Positions 16,407-24,841 are shown, counted from the first letter of the stretch. The stretch: DNA of 64,000 nucleotides from an uncultured Clostridia bacterium (GCA_934254825.1 CAKQMB010000005.1:81062-145061); one strand, 5' to 3'. The notes: a model not told the origin generated them from the letters alone. Numbers and translations: made by a program.

Positions 16407-17153
16407 CTGATAGTCCACTACGTTTACCCACGAAAGCAGGAATTCGCGTTGTTCTTTGTTGCCTTTGACCGACTGCGAAGCCGCGACGATCGGCATCCAT
16501 TTCTGAACGTATTCCTTTTTCGTGCCGCTTTTAAGGCAGAACGCGTCGAGATAATATTCCGCGCCGCTTATGTCTCCCGCAAGCCAGAACAAAAGGTAAG
16601 TTCTCGCAACGTCCGCCGAGGCGTTTCCGATCGTCGCGTGAGACCAGTCGAGAATATAATCTTTCCCGTCGTCGCCGACGATAATGTTTGACGGATTGAA
16701 ATCCCCGTGGCACAGTTTAACGTGTTTCGGCATGCTTTCGAGCCTTGTGTGAAGTTCGTATTTAACGGACTCGTCAAGCTCGGCTTGCGTGATTTTGGCG
16801 TTCATTTTGTCTTTCAGCTTGTTGAGCTTGGGGCAGGTTTTCGATTGAACTTCCGTTTGAAGGTCGACGAGTTTCTCGATATACTCCTTTTTCTTTTCCG
16901 GATTTTCCTTCATCAGCCTGTCGAGCGTTTTTCCTTTGATATAATCGGAAATTATCGCCCATTTGCCGTCGATCATCGTAACGGCTTTGATTTTCGGAAT
17001 GTTGAGTCCTGTTTTTTCGACGCGCGCCTGATTTAAAGCTTCCGACAAAACGTCGTCTTTTTCGTAAACGCTTTCGAAAACTTTTATGCAATCGTCGCCG
17101 TCGCGATAAACGGTCTTGTTGTTCCGAACGGCTATAACTCTGTCAAGATCCAT
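16404..17153 (-). CDS. APH/choline-kinase-like phosphotransferase
   Basis: 249 residues with the kinase signature of the aminoglycoside phosphotransferase superfamily: LCHGDFNPSN (catalytic D151, N156) and LDWSHA (metal-binding D169). The N-lobe has KVF with the ATP lysine (residue 24). The family phosphorylates small molecules (drugs, choline, sugars) or occasionally proteins; the substrate is not predictable here. No resistance signature is evident. Ribosome site GGAGG; it starts 12 bases after adhE ends, so it is co-transcribed. Its position between adhE and the sensor genes raises the idea of a kinase-phosphatase pair, but that is inference only. Confidence 0.8.
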   Translation of the reverse strand: MDLDRVIAVRNNKTVYRDGDDCIKVFESVYEKDDVLSEALNQARVEKTGLNIPKIKAVTMIDGKWAIISDYIKGKTLDRLMKENPEKKKEYIEKLVDLQTEVQSKTCPKLNKLKDKMNAKITQAELDESVKYELHTRLESMPKHVKLCHGDFNPSNIIVGDDGKDYILDWSHATIGNASADVARTYLLFWLAGDISGAEYYLDAFCLKSGTKKEYVQKWMPIVAASQSVKGNKEQREFLLSWVNVVDYQ

Positions 17154-17165
17154 ATTTTTTCCTCC

Positions 17166-19826
17166 TTAACCTTTTTTTGCTTTCGGCTTCGAAACAGCTT
17201 TTGCGGGAGTTTCCGCTTCGGTAAATTTCTTGCCGTAATATGCGTTCAGATACATTTGTTTTATCTCGCTCATAAGCGGATATCTCGGGTTTGCGCCCGT
17301 GCATTGATCGTCGAAAGCCTGTTCCGTCATCTCGTCCAGAGAGGAGAGGAACGCTTTTTCGTCGGGAACGTAATCTTTTATCGTCGGCTTTATTCCGACG
17401 GTCGCTTTGAGTTCGTCCAGAGCCTTTATAAGATTTGCGACTTTTTCTTCGTCCGTCTTGCCTTTGATTTTAAGCGCGTCGGCAACTTCCGCGTATCTTC
17501 CGAGCGTGTGCGGGTGGTCGTATTGCGGGAACGTTCCCATTTTTGCGGGTACGTCTGCGGAATTGAATCTTATAACTTCGTCGAGCATAAGCGCGTTCGC
17601 AACGCCGTGCGGAATATGATGAAAAGCTCCGAGTTTGTGCGCCATGGAGTGGCACACTCCCAAAAACGCGTTCGCGAAAGCCATACCCGCCATAGTCGCG
17701 GCGTTAGCCATTTTCTCGCGGGCGAAAGCGTCGGTTTGTCCGTTTTCGTAAGCTCTCGGGAGATATTCGAATATCGTCTGCAAAGCTTTTATCGCAAGTC
17801 CGTCCGTGTAGTCGGTCGCCATCATGGAAGCGTAAGCTTCGAGCGCGTGCGAAACTGCGTCTATTCCCGAAGCCGCCGTAAGACCTTTCGGCGCGCTCAT
17901 ATGAAAATCGGTGTCGATTATAGCCATTTTCGGGAGCAGTTCGTAGTCCGCAAGCGGATATTTAACGCCCGTCGATTCGTCGGTTATGACCGCGAAAGGC
18001 GTAACTTCCGAACCCGTTCCCGCGGAAGTCGGGATAGCGATGAAATAAGCTTTTTCGCCCATTTTCGGGAAAGTGTACACCCTCTTTCTGATATCCATAA
18101 ATCTCATCGCCATATCGAGGAAATCGACTTCGGGGTGTTCGTACATGACCCACATGATTTTCGCCGCGTCCATGGCGGAACCTCCGCCGAGCGCGATTAT
18201 GCAGTCGGGCTTGAAGTCCGCCATCTGCTTAGTTCCCTCTTTCGCGCAGGCGAGAGTGGGGTCGGGCGCAACGTCGAAGAACGTGGCGTGGGATATGCCC
18301 GTTTCGTCGAGTTTATCGGTTATCGGGCGGGTGTAACCGTTATGATAAAGGAAACTGTCCGTAACCACGAAACAACGTTTTTTGCCCATGGCTTTAAGCT
18401 CGGAAAGAGCGACGGGCAGACAGCCTTTTTTGATATAAATTTTCTCGGGAGCTTTAAACCACAACATATTTTCTCTCCTTTCCGCAACGGTTTTTATATT
18501 GAGAAGATGCTTTACGCCTACGTTTTCCGAAACGCTGTTTCCGCCCCAGCTTCCGCAGCCGAGCGTTAAAGACGGCGTGAGTTTAAAGTTGTATAAGTCT
18601 CCGATACCGCCCTGAGAAGAGGGGGTGTTCACGAGTATTCTGCAAGTTTTCATTCTCTCGGCGAATTCGTCGAGCTTGGCTTTTTGCGACGTCACGTCGA
18701 GATAAATGGACGAAGTATGCCCGAATCCGCCGTCCGCGATAAGCCTTTCGGCTTTGGAAAACGCGTCTTCGATGTCCTTCGCGCGGTACATGGCGAGTAC
18801 CGGGGAGAGTTTTTCGTGGGCGAATTCTTCGGAGAGTTCGACGCTTTCCACTTCGCCTATAAGTATTTTCGTCCCCTCGGGAACGTTCACGTTCGCGAGC
18901 TTTGCTATCGTAGCGGCTTTCTGTCCTACGATCTTAGCGTTCAGCGCGCCGTTTATGATTATTGTTTTTCTTACTTTTTCGGTTTCGTTTTCGTTTAAGA
19001 AATAGCACCCGCGCGCCGCGAATTCGGCTTTTACTTTATCGTAAATCTTATCGAGAACGATAACCGATTGTTCGGATGCGCAGATCATTCCGTTGTCGAA
19101 CGTTTTGGAGTGAATAATCGAATTCACCGCGAGCGTTATGTCCGCAGAATCGTCTATAACGGCGGGGGTGTTGCCCGCTCCTACGCCGAGTGCGGGTTTC
19201 CCGCTCGAATACGCGGCTTTGACCATTCCGGGACCGCCCGTCGCGAGGATGATGTCCGCCTCTTTCATTAAAAGGTTAGTCATTTCGAGCGACGGAACGT
19301 CGATCCAGCCTATTATGTCTTTGGGCGCGCCCGCTAAAACCGCCGCCTCCAAAACGGTTTTTGCCGCCGCGATAGTGGAGTTTTTGGCTCTCGGGTGCGG
19401 ACTTATGATAATTCCGTTTCTTGTTTTCAAAGCGAGGAGCGTTTTGAAAATCGCGGTCGAAGTCGGGTTTGTGGTGGGGATAACCGCCGCTATAAGTCCT
19501 ATCGGTTCGGCGATCTTCTTTATACCGTAAGCTTTGTCTTCTTCTATAACGCCGCACGTTTTAACGTCTCTGTACGCGTTGTAAATATATTCGGAAGCGT
19601 AATGGTTTTTTATCACCTTGTCTTCCACAACGCCCATTCCCGTTTCGTCAGCCGCTTTTTTGGCAAGCGGAATGCGCGCTTTGTTTGCGGCTATTGCCGC
19701 CGCGAAAAAGATTTTGTCGACTTGTTCCTGCGTAAAAGAGGAAAATTCTTCCTGAGCTTTTCTCACTCTCGCGATGGTCTGTTCGAGCGTTTCAACGCTG
19801 TCGGTTATTTTGTAATCGAAATTCAT
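17166..19826 (-). CDS. adhE: Bifunctional aldehyde/alcohol dehydrogenase
   Basis: 886 residues, the normal AdhE length. N-terminal half is a CoA-acylating aldehyde dehydrogenase with the catalytic Cys in NGMICASEQS; C-terminal half is an iron-dependent alcohol dehydrogenase with ALGGGSAMDAAK, GTGSEVTPFAVI and the iron-binding segment HSMAHKLGAFHHIPHG. Together they turn acetyl-CoA into ethanol while oxidising two NADH, the main electron sink of many fermenters. It usually forms long spirosome filaments. The C-terminal tail (about 25 residues, Lys/Ala-rich) extends past the catalytic domain. Ribosome site AAGGAGG. First gene of a six-gene minus-strand run that continues into sensory hydrogenase genes, with its own promoter and a LysR gene upstream. 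Confidence 0.97.
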   Translation of the reverse strand: MNFDYKITDSVETLEQTIARVRKAQEEFSSFTQEQVDKIFFAAAIAANKARIPLAKKAADETGMGVVEDKVIKNHYASEYIYNAYRDVKTCGVIEEDKAYGIKKIAEPIGLIAAVIPTTNPTSTAIFKTLLALKTRNGIIISPHPRAKNSTIAAAKTVLEAAVLAGAPKDIIGWIDVPSLEMTNLLMKEADIILATGGPGMVKAAYSSGKPALGVGAGNTPAVIDDSADITLAVNSIIHSKTFDNGMICASEQSVIVLDKIYDKVKAEFAARGCYFLNENETEKVRKTIIINGALNAKIVGQKAATIAKLANVNVPEGTKILIGEVESVELSEEFAHEKLSPVLAMYRAKDIEDAFSKAERLIADGGFGHTSSIYLDVTSQKAKLDEFAERMKTCRILVNTPSSQGGIGDLYNFKLTPSLTLGCGSWGGNSVSENVGVKHLLNIKTVAERRENMLWFKAPEKIYIKKGCLPVALSELKAMGKKRCFVVTDSFLYHNGYTRPITDKLDETGISHATFFDVAPDPTLACAKEGTKQMADFKPDCIIALGGGSAMDAAKIMWVMYEHPEVDFLDMAMRFMDIRKRVYTFPKMGEKAYFIAIPTSAGTGSEVTPFAVITDESTGVKYPLADYELLPKMAIIDTDFHMSAPKGLTAASGIDAVSHALEAYASMMATDYTDGLAIKALQTIFEYLPRAYENGQTDAFAREKMANAATMAGMAFANAFLGVCHSMAHKLGAFHHIPHGVANALMLDEVIRFNSADVPAKMGTFPQYDHPHTLGRYAEVADALKIKGKTDEEKVANLIKALDELKATVGIKPTIKDYVPDEKAFLSSLDEMTEQAFDDQCTGANPRYPLMSEIKQMYLNAYYGKKFTEAETPAKAVSKPKAKKG

Positions 19827-19963
19827 ACAGCCTCCTTGCTTTTTCGGCGTTTCTCCCGAAAAACAAATCGTCAGCTATTTAAAATCCCGACAGAACCAAA
19901 TTTTCAGGCGTATCTTACGCTCGGTTCTTCGGTTTTTCAAATAGTTACGTTTTTATCGATATC

Positions 19964-19992
19964 ATTATATCAATTTAAAAAACATATGTAAA
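19964..19992 (-). promoter_or_regulatory. Promoter for the adhE operon
   Basis: Minus strand TTTACA (19987-19992), 17 bases, perfect TATAAT (19964-19969). Leader of about 130 bases. Confidence 0.75.
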
Positions 19993-20008
19993 ATACTTAT
20001 TTTTTATA

Positions 20009-20034
20009 TCGATATATGAAAACGTATATATCGA
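20009..20034. promoter_or_regulatory. Palindromic operator upstream of the adhE promoter
   Basis: Perfect 9 bp arms TCGATATAT / ATATATCGA with an 8-base spacer, 17 bases upstream of the -35 box. Position and form suit an activator such as the LysR protein encoded just upstream. Confidence 0.55.
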
Positions 20035-20035
20035 A

Positions 20036-20064
20036 CTTAAAAAATATATCGGCATAAAAGCCGA
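20036..20064 (-). terminator. Short terminator after the lysR gene
   Basis: Minus strand TCGGC / GCCGA stem (20049-20064), six-base loop, then TATATTTTTT. Partial read-through into adhE is possible. Confidence 0.5.
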
Positions 20065-20101
20065 AGTATTTTTTATGAAAGGGAGCTTGAAAACGGCGGC
20101 G

Positions 20102-21025
20102 TCAGCCGAAATATTTTCTTTTGGCGTCGCAAAGCTCGGTGATAAATTCCTTGTCGATCGCGGAAAGCGCGTAATCTTTTTTGTAAATAAGCACGTCTTT
20201 GTAAATTTTGTCGTTATCGGCGCATTTTTTCATCGTTAAACCGTAACGCTTCAAAGCGGCTTCGGGAACGGGCGAAACCCAGGCGTAAGTTTTATCGTTT
20301 TCGGCGAGAACGTCGAACTGACTTGCTCTTTCGAAAACGAAGATGCGTTTGTCCACGTCGTCGGGGAGTTCTTCCTTTTTGATTTCGGATAGCGAAACGG
20401 ACGGAACGTAAGGATCGGCGTGAGCTATCTGAATATAGTTCTTTAAATCGGAAAAACGTATTTCGTCTTTTTCGGCAAGCGGGCAGTTCTTGTTCATAAG
20501 AAGTGAAAACCCGAATTCCGCGATAAGTTCGTGTTTTAAGTTTTTCTCTTCGAGAGTCTGTTTGAAATACTTGTCGTAACCCGAAGCGTATCTCACGATA
20601 CCGAGGTTGTAGTCCTTTTCGAGAATGTTGGTTATCGCGCGGAGATTGTTAGTTTCTTTATAATACGCGTCGCAACGTTCCTTTTCGGAAAGCCCTTTGG
20701 TAAACTCCGCGAACGCGCTCGAAATGTAGCTCGCTCTCGGCGCGGAAATAGAGAAAACCGTCTTGTGCTTTTTTTCTCTGAATTCCGTTTCTATCTCGTC
20801 GATCTGGTGAAGCAGATTTTTTCCGTAGGAAATAAGCCGTTCCCCGTCCATAGTGAGCGTGATCCCTTTCGAATTTCTGTCGAAAATCACGATGCCCAGT
20901 TCTTTTTCGAGTTCTTTAACGGCTCTCGATAAGTTGGGCTGAGCGATGAAAAGCTCTTCCGCGGCTTTATTGAGCGAGCCTGCTTTCGCAACGGCTACGG
21001 CGTATTTCAAGTATAAAATATTCAT
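20102..21025 (-). CDS. LysR family transcriptional regulator
   Basis: 307 residues. N-terminal winged helix-turn-helix: KAGSLNKAAEELFIAQPNLSRAVKELEKELGI, the standard LysR pattern, followed by FDRNSKGITLT. The rest (about 90-300) is the periplasmic-binding-like effector domain. No effector can be named from sequence. It lies directly upstream of adhE in the same orientation, and the gap between them holds a perfect palindrome placed as expected for LysR control. I infer that it regulates the adhE operon. Ribosome site AGGA; own promoter at 21055-21083. Confidence 0.93.
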   Translation of the reverse strand: MNILYLKYAVAVAKAGSLNKAAEELFIAQPNLSRAVKELEKELGIVIFDRNSKGITLTMDGERLISYGKNLLHQIDEIETEFREKKHKTVFSISAPRASYISSAFAEFTKGLSEKERCDAYYKETNNLRAITNILEKDYNLGIVRYASGYDKYFKQTLEEKNLKHELIAEFGFSLLMNKNCPLAEKDEIRFSDLKNYIQIAHADPYVPSVSLSEIKKEELPDDVDKRIFVFERASQFDVLAENDKTYAWVSPVPEAALKRYGLTMKKCADNDKIYKDVLIYKKDYALSAIDKEFITELCDAKRKYFG

Positions 21026-21054
21026 AAGTTTTCCTGAAAAAAGTATATATTGAT

Positions 21055-21083
21055 ATTGTACCCTTTTTTGAACGAAATTTCAA
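21055..21083 (-). promoter_or_regulatory. Promoter for the lysR gene
   Basis: Minus strand TTGAAA (21078-21083), 17 bases, TACAAT (21055-21060). Confidence 0.6.
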
Positions 21084-21133
21084 GTAAAACAGCAAAATTT
21101 TCCGTTTTTCGGGGTGAAAATTTTCGGGCGGTC

Positions 21134-21334
21134 GGCGATTGCGTTCAAACGCGATCGCTTGCGGTTAGCCACAGTCGATTGCGTTTGAACTCGGTCTTGC
21201 ATTGTGTTTTTGGCTAACACGTCGTTGCGTTCGCGTGTTATACATATAGTATTAACGCGCTCACGCGCCTTGTTTTAGCCTAAAAACGCAAAGCAGGACT
21301 TGTTGACAACCAAAACACAATCGCCTGTGGCTAA
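21134..21334. mobile_element. MITE-like element with 22 bp terminal inverted repeats
   Basis: Element 21165-21334 (170 bp) is bounded by TTAGCCACAGTCGATTGCGT and the next two bases, with an inverted copy at 21313-21334 (20 of 22 match). No coding capacity. Just outside it, 21134-21165 resembles two ends joined head to head. Partial relatives lie at 29275-29350 and 57114-57153. The right end supplies the stop codon of the radical SAM gene. Confidence 0.65.
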
Positions 21335-22212
21335 AAATCCCAGTCGGGGATAAAACTCTCGCTCGAAGAACGGAGTTCCTGCGCGAAATAATCGGTTATT
21401 CCGAGATTTAAAAGCTCCTCGTAAACACGTTCGTATTCGCCCGCGGTTATGGGGCGTTTAAGTTCGGGGTATTTTTCGACGTTCCCGAAAGGCGTGTACT
21501 GCGCCATTAAGGAAATATACGCGCCGCCACGCTTGTTTTCCGCAAACCATTTAAGTATTTTTTTGCTGTCGGAAACGCCGAGCGGCATTATCATATGTCT
21601 TACGATAACTCCGCTTTTCATCATACCGTCTTCCGCAAAGCTCGCCTTTTTGGAATTAAACATAAATTTTATCGCGTTCGAAGCCGTTTCGAAATAATCC
21701 TTTCTGCCCGTGTAACGCAAAGAAAGCTCGGGCGAGAAAAATTTCAGGTCGGGAAGATAGATATCCACAAACGGGTCGATAATTTCGAGCGTTTTTATCG
21801 TTTCGTAAGAATGAGTGTTGTAAACGACGGGGATTTTCGGGCGGTATATCGAAAAGGCTTCGGCGATTTCGGGAACGAAATGGGTCGGAGTAACGAGATT
21901 TATGTTGTGAACGCCCGAGGTTTCGAGCTTTACGAAAATATCCGCAAGCTCTTTCGGTGAGATTTCCTTGCCCCTTTCCGAGCGGGAAAGAGAATAATTC
22001 TGACAAAAAACGCAGCGCAGAGAACAGCCCGTGAAGAAAATCGTTCCCGAGCCGTTTTTGCCGCTTATCGGCGGTTCTTCGAACATATGCGGGTAAAATT
22101 TCGCGATACGCATAACGTTTTTTTCGCCGCACGCGCCGTATGTTTCGTTTCTGTTTACGCGGCAGTTTTTGGGGCATAAGCCGCAGTGTTTTGTTTTTTC
22201 CGTGTCGTTCAT
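21331..22212 (-). CDS. Radical SAM protein of the PFL-activase-like (COG1313) family
   Basis: 293 residues. The SAM-cleaving [4Fe-4S] motif is CSLRCVFC, preceded by a Cys-rich N-terminus (HCGLCPKNCRVNR, YGACGE) that is typical of this family of uncharacterised activase-like enzymes. It is annotated elsewhere as a putative pyruvate formate-lyase activating enzyme relative, but the true substrate is unknown, and no PFL gene is nearby. The C-terminus reads FIPDWDF, and the TAG stop lies inside the right end of the mobile repeat at 21165-21334, so the last residues may have been reshaped by that insertion. Divergent from metK. Confidence 0.85.
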   Translation of the reverse strand: MNDTEKTKHCGLCPKNCRVNRNETYGACGEKNVMRIAKFYPHMFEEPPISGKNGSGTIFFTGCSLRCVFCQNYSLSRSERGKEISPKELADIFVKLETSGVHNINLVTPTHFVPEIAEAFSIYRPKIPVVYNTHSYETIKTLEIIDPFVDIYLPDLKFFSPELSLRYTGRKDYFETASNAIKFMFNSKKASFAEDGMMKSGVIVRHMIMPLGVSDSKKILKWFAENKRGGAYISLMAQYTPFGNVEKYPELKRPITAGEYERVYEELLNLGITDYFAQELRSSSESFIPDWDF

Positions 22213-22296
22213 GGTTTTTCGGGTTTTACGGGTTCCGGATAAATCGCTCGGTTACCGTGAGTTTTTCTTGAAATATTGTAACATATACGATTAAAT

Positions 22297-22325
22297 TTGA
22301 CAAACGATTTAAAAGGTGATATAGT
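22297..22325 (+). promoter_or_regulatory. Promoter for metK
   Basis: TTGACA (22297-22302), 17 bases, TATAGT (22320-22325). Leader about 46 bases, too short for a SAM riboswitch. Confidence 0.75.
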
Positions 22326-22377
22326 ATTTTCGACCACAGTCAATGACCACAAATACATTGAAAGAGGTTTTATACTT

Positions 22378-23544
22378 ATGAACAAATTCTTCACCAGCGA
22401 AAGCGTTACCGAAGGTCATCCCGACAAAATCTGCGATCAGATCTCGGACGCGGTTCTGGACGCGATCCTTGCGAAAGACCCTATGGCGAGAGTGGCTTGC
22501 GAAACTTCCGTAACCACGGGTCTCGTGCTTGTTATGGGCGAAATTTCCACGCATTGCTATGTGGATATTCAGCAACTCGCGAGAGACACGATCCGCGAAA
22601 TCGGTTACGACAGGGCAAAGTACGGGTTCGATTGCGACACCTGCGCCGTTTTGACAGCAATTCACGATCAGAGCGCGGATATCGCTCTCGGCGTGGATAA
22701 TTCTCTCGAACATCGCCAAAGCGGCGACGAAGCCGACAGATTCGGCGCGGGGGATCAGGGTATGATGTTCGGCTACGCGACCAACGAAACCGAGGAATAT
22801 ATGCCCGCGGCTTTGACTCTCGCCCACAAGCTCACGAGAAAGCTCACGGAAGTGAGAAAATCGGGACTGCTTCCTTACCTTCGCCCGGACGGCAAAAGTC
22901 AGGTTACGGTAGAGTACGAAAACGGCAAGGTGAAAAGAGTGGAGGCGGTCGTCGTTTCCACGCAGCACAGCGAGAAAGTTTCAACCGAACAGCTCAGAAA
23001 GGATATTAAAAAATACGTTATCGAAACGAGTATTCCCGCAGATCTTTTAGACGAAAACACCAAGTTTTACATTAACCCCACGGGCAGATTCGAGATCGGC
23101 GGACCTCACGGCGACAGCGGACTTACGGGCAGAAAGATCATCGTCGACACTTACGGCGGAAGTTGCCCGCACGGCGGCGGCGCGTTCTCGGGAAAGGATC
23201 CCACGAAGGTGGACAGAAGCGCGGCTTATATGGCGAGATATATCTGCAAAAACGTCGTTGCGGCAGGCTTAGCGGACGAATGCACGCTCGAAGTGGCTTA
23301 CGCGATAGGCGTTGCGAAACCCGTTTCGCTTTTCGTAAACACCAAAGGTACGGGTAAACTCGCGGACGAAAAAATCGCCGATATAATCGCAAAAGAGTTC
23401 GATCTTCGTCCCGCGTCGATTATTAAAACGCTCGATTTAAGACGCCCCATTTACAAAGCCACCGCGGCTTACGGGCATTTCGGCAGACCCGAATTTCCGT
23501 GGGAACGCCTTGACAGGGTAGACGATTTAAAGAAGTATTTATAA
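22378..23544 (+). CDS. metK: S-adenosylmethionine synthetase
   Basis: Makes S-adenosylmethionine from methionine and ATP. 388 residues, normal length. Signatures: TEGHPDKICDQISDAVLDA at the start, GAGDQGMMFGYATNET, and GGGAFSGKDPTKVDRSAAY with the phosphate-binding loop. The start at 22378 is chosen because it gives the conserved MNKFFTSESVTEGHPDK opening and has AGAGG upstream; an in-frame TTG at 22297 is the promoter's -35 box, not a start. Single gene between its promoter and a hairpin terminator. It supplies SAM for the radical SAM enzymes and methyltransferases of the cell. Confidence 0.97.
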   Translation: MNKFFTSESVTEGHPDKICDQISDAVLDAILAKDPMARVACETSVTTGLVLVMGEISTHCYVDIQQLARDTIREIGYDRAKYGFDCDTCAVLTAIHDQSADIALGVDNSLEHRQSGDEADRFGAGDQGMMFGYATNETEEYMPAALTLAHKLTRKLTEVRKSGLLPYLRPDGKSQVTVEYENGKVKRVEAVVVSTQHSEKVSTEQLRKDIKKYVIETSIPADLLDENTKFYINPTGRFEIGGPHGDSGLTGRKIIVDTYGGSCPHGGGAFSGKDPTKVDRSAAYMARYICKNVVAAGLADECTLEVAYAIGVAKPVSLFVNTKGTGKLADEKIADIIAKEFDLRPASIIKTLDLRRPIYKATAAYGHFGRPEFPWERLDRVDDLKKYL

Positions 23545-23612
23545 GCTTATAGTTTTTCAAGCTTTATAATTTACTTTAAGTTTTATAATTTTTATATGTA
23601 GGCTTAATTTTT

Positions 23613-23652
23613 ATGCGGCGGTTTGCGTGAGCGCAAACCGCCGCATATTTTA
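23613..23652 (+). terminator. Terminator of metK
   Basis: 15 bp arms ATGCGGCGGTTTGCG and complement (23613-23627, 23632-23646), four-base loop, then ATTTT. Confidence 0.8.
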
Positions 23653-23674
23653 AAATAGAAAGACAAAAACCCGG

Positions 23675-23688
23675 CTATAAGTCGATTA
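23675..23688 (+). repeat. Dispersed CTATAAGTCGATTA motif, copy 1
   Basis: Identical 14-mer recurs at 33035-33048, 38606-38619 (minus), 45810-45823 and 48688-48701 (minus). Flanks also match between some copies (TTTTTGCG, ATCGGATT). Confidence 0.6.
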
Positions 23689-23784
23689 AACGCGGTTTTT
23701 GCGGTCGATCGGATTTAAAGGCGGGTTTTATTTTAGTGCAGATGATCGTTTTGAAGGGGAATTATAAAACTTTCGGAGGAGTGA

Positions 23785-24315
23785 TTATAAATGTTTTATA
23801 AGATAAACAAGATCCCGATATCCGCCGAATTTGAAAGCCGCTTTTTCAAGCTTTCCCGAAATAAGAAAACCGTGGCTTAAATGAAACGCTATCGAGCTTT
23901 CGTTTTCGCCCGTAACGAGCGAAACTATGTTTTCCGTTTTCATTTCCCTCGCCCGCTTTTCGATCTCGGCGTAGAGCATACTTCCGATGTGTTCGCCCCT
24001 GTGATCCTTATCGACGTAAATCGATAAATCGGCGGTTATGCGGTACGCGCTCCTCGGGTTGAATTTATCAAGATATGCGTAGCCTAAAACCTCATCGCCG
24101 CGCTTTGCGACGATATAAGGGTAGGCGGCTTTTATACGTTTCACGCGGTCGGAAAATTCGGCAGGGCTTAAAGGGGTTTCCTCTAAGGTGACTACGGTGT
24201 TATTTATATAATAGTTATAAATTTCGGCGCAGGCTTTTTCGTCTGCGGCGGAAATATCCGTTATCAGAACGTCGGTTTTATAGTCTTCGGTTATAAGATT
24301 ATCTGAAATATTCAT
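23785..24315 (-). CDS. GNAT family N-acetyltransferase, phosphinothricin-acetyltransferase-like
   Basis: About 176 residues. The acetyl-CoA-binding motif is VDKDHRGEHIGSMLYAEIEKRA. The layout EIYNYYINNTVVTLEETPLSPAEF near the start and FHLSHGF near the end resembles the Pat/YwnH group, which acetylates small amines such as amino-acid analogues; the substrate here is unknown. The reading frame is open further upstream to 24441, but that part runs through the rpmB terminator hairpin, so the ATG at 24315 is preferred even though it lacks a clear ribosome site. Downstream of rpmB in the same direction. Confidence 0.8.
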   Translation of the reverse strand: MNISDNLITEDYKTDVLITDISAADEKACAEIYNYYINNTVVTLEETPLSPAEFSDRVKRIKAAYPYIVAKRGDEVLGYAYLDKFNPRSAYRITADLSIYVDKDHRGEHIGSMLYAEIEKRAREMKTENIVSLVTGENESSIAFHLSHGFLISGKLEKAAFKFGGYRDLVYLIKHL

Positions 24316-24402
24316 AATATTTATTAAATCGGCAAGCTTGTTACGGCGAGCTGCGCTGAGTGTTCGTATATTTTCGTTTTTTATATAAAAACGAAACAAC
24401 GA

Positions 24403-24431
24403 CAAAACGGCGTCCTTAAAAAAGGACGCCG
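24403..24431 (-). terminator. Terminator of rpmB
   Basis: Arms CGGCGTCCTT / AAGGACGCCG (24408-24417, 24422-24431) with an AAAA loop and a T-rich minus-strand tail. Confidence 0.75.
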
Positions 24432-24460
24432 CCAAGTTCAAATAAGTTTTACAAAACTAA

Positions 24461-24649
24461 TTACGCTCTGTCAACTTTATTGCCTTTAAGGCAACGAGCG
24501 CAAACATATTCAGAAGTAACGACGCCGTCGTTTACAACCCTAACTTTCTGAACGTTTGCATTGTAAGAACGCGGGGTCTTACGGTTACTGTGGCTTACCT
24601 TATTGCCGGATAATTTCGCTTTTCCGCAAACGCTGCAAACTCTCGACAT
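24461..24649 (-). CDS. rpmB: Ribosomal protein bL28
   Basis: 62 residues, the normal length for L28 of the 50S subunit. Begins SRVCSVCGK and has a second pair in CARC, so it is the zinc-ribbon (C+) form; the KTPRSYNANVQKVRV segment is conserved. Ribosome site GGAGGTG. Divergent from the asp23-like/fakA/recG run, the usual Firmicutes arrangement. Confidence 0.97.
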   Translation of the reverse strand: MSRVCSVCGKAKLSGNKVSHSNRKTPRSYNANVQKVRVVNDGVVTSEYVCARCLKGNKVDRA

Positions 24650-24692
24650 ATTGCACCTCCAAATGAGAATTGTTTAAAATTAAAGCATAGAT

Positions 24693-24721
24693 ACTATATC
24701 ACAATAAAAAATAAATTGCAA
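24693..24721 (-). promoter_or_regulatory. Promoter for rpmB
   Basis: Minus strand TTGCAA (24716-24721), 17 bases, TATAGT (24693-24698). Confidence 0.65.
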
Positions 24722-24791
24722 CAAAATAACGCCGATTATCGAAAAAAAAGATAAAAAAACCGTAAAAGTTGCAAATGAGCTTAAAAAACCC

Positions 24792-24820
24792 TTGTAAAAA
24801 AAAACTAAATATAGTATAAT
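24792..24820 (+). promoter_or_regulatory. Promoter for the asp23-like/fakA operon
   Basis: TTGTAA (24792-24797), 17 bases, TATAAT (24815-24820), about 20 bases before the gene. Confidence 0.75.
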
Positions 24821-24841
24821 ACCGATATAAAGGAGTGTCTT

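Noticed and set aside
16404..17153. Aminoglycoside resistance gene
   Set aside because: Only the general kinase signature matches; the context is metabolic and no resistance subfamily motif is seen.
22297..22377. Upstream TTG start for metK
   Set aside because: The TTG is the first base triplet of the -35 box; the conserved protein start is at 22378.
22326..22377. SAM riboswitch before metK
   Set aside because: Only about 46 bases of leader, too short for any known SAM riboswitch.
24316..24441. Longer N-terminus for the acetyltransferase
   Set aside because: It would read through the rpmB terminator hairpin, and the family domain begins after the later ATG.
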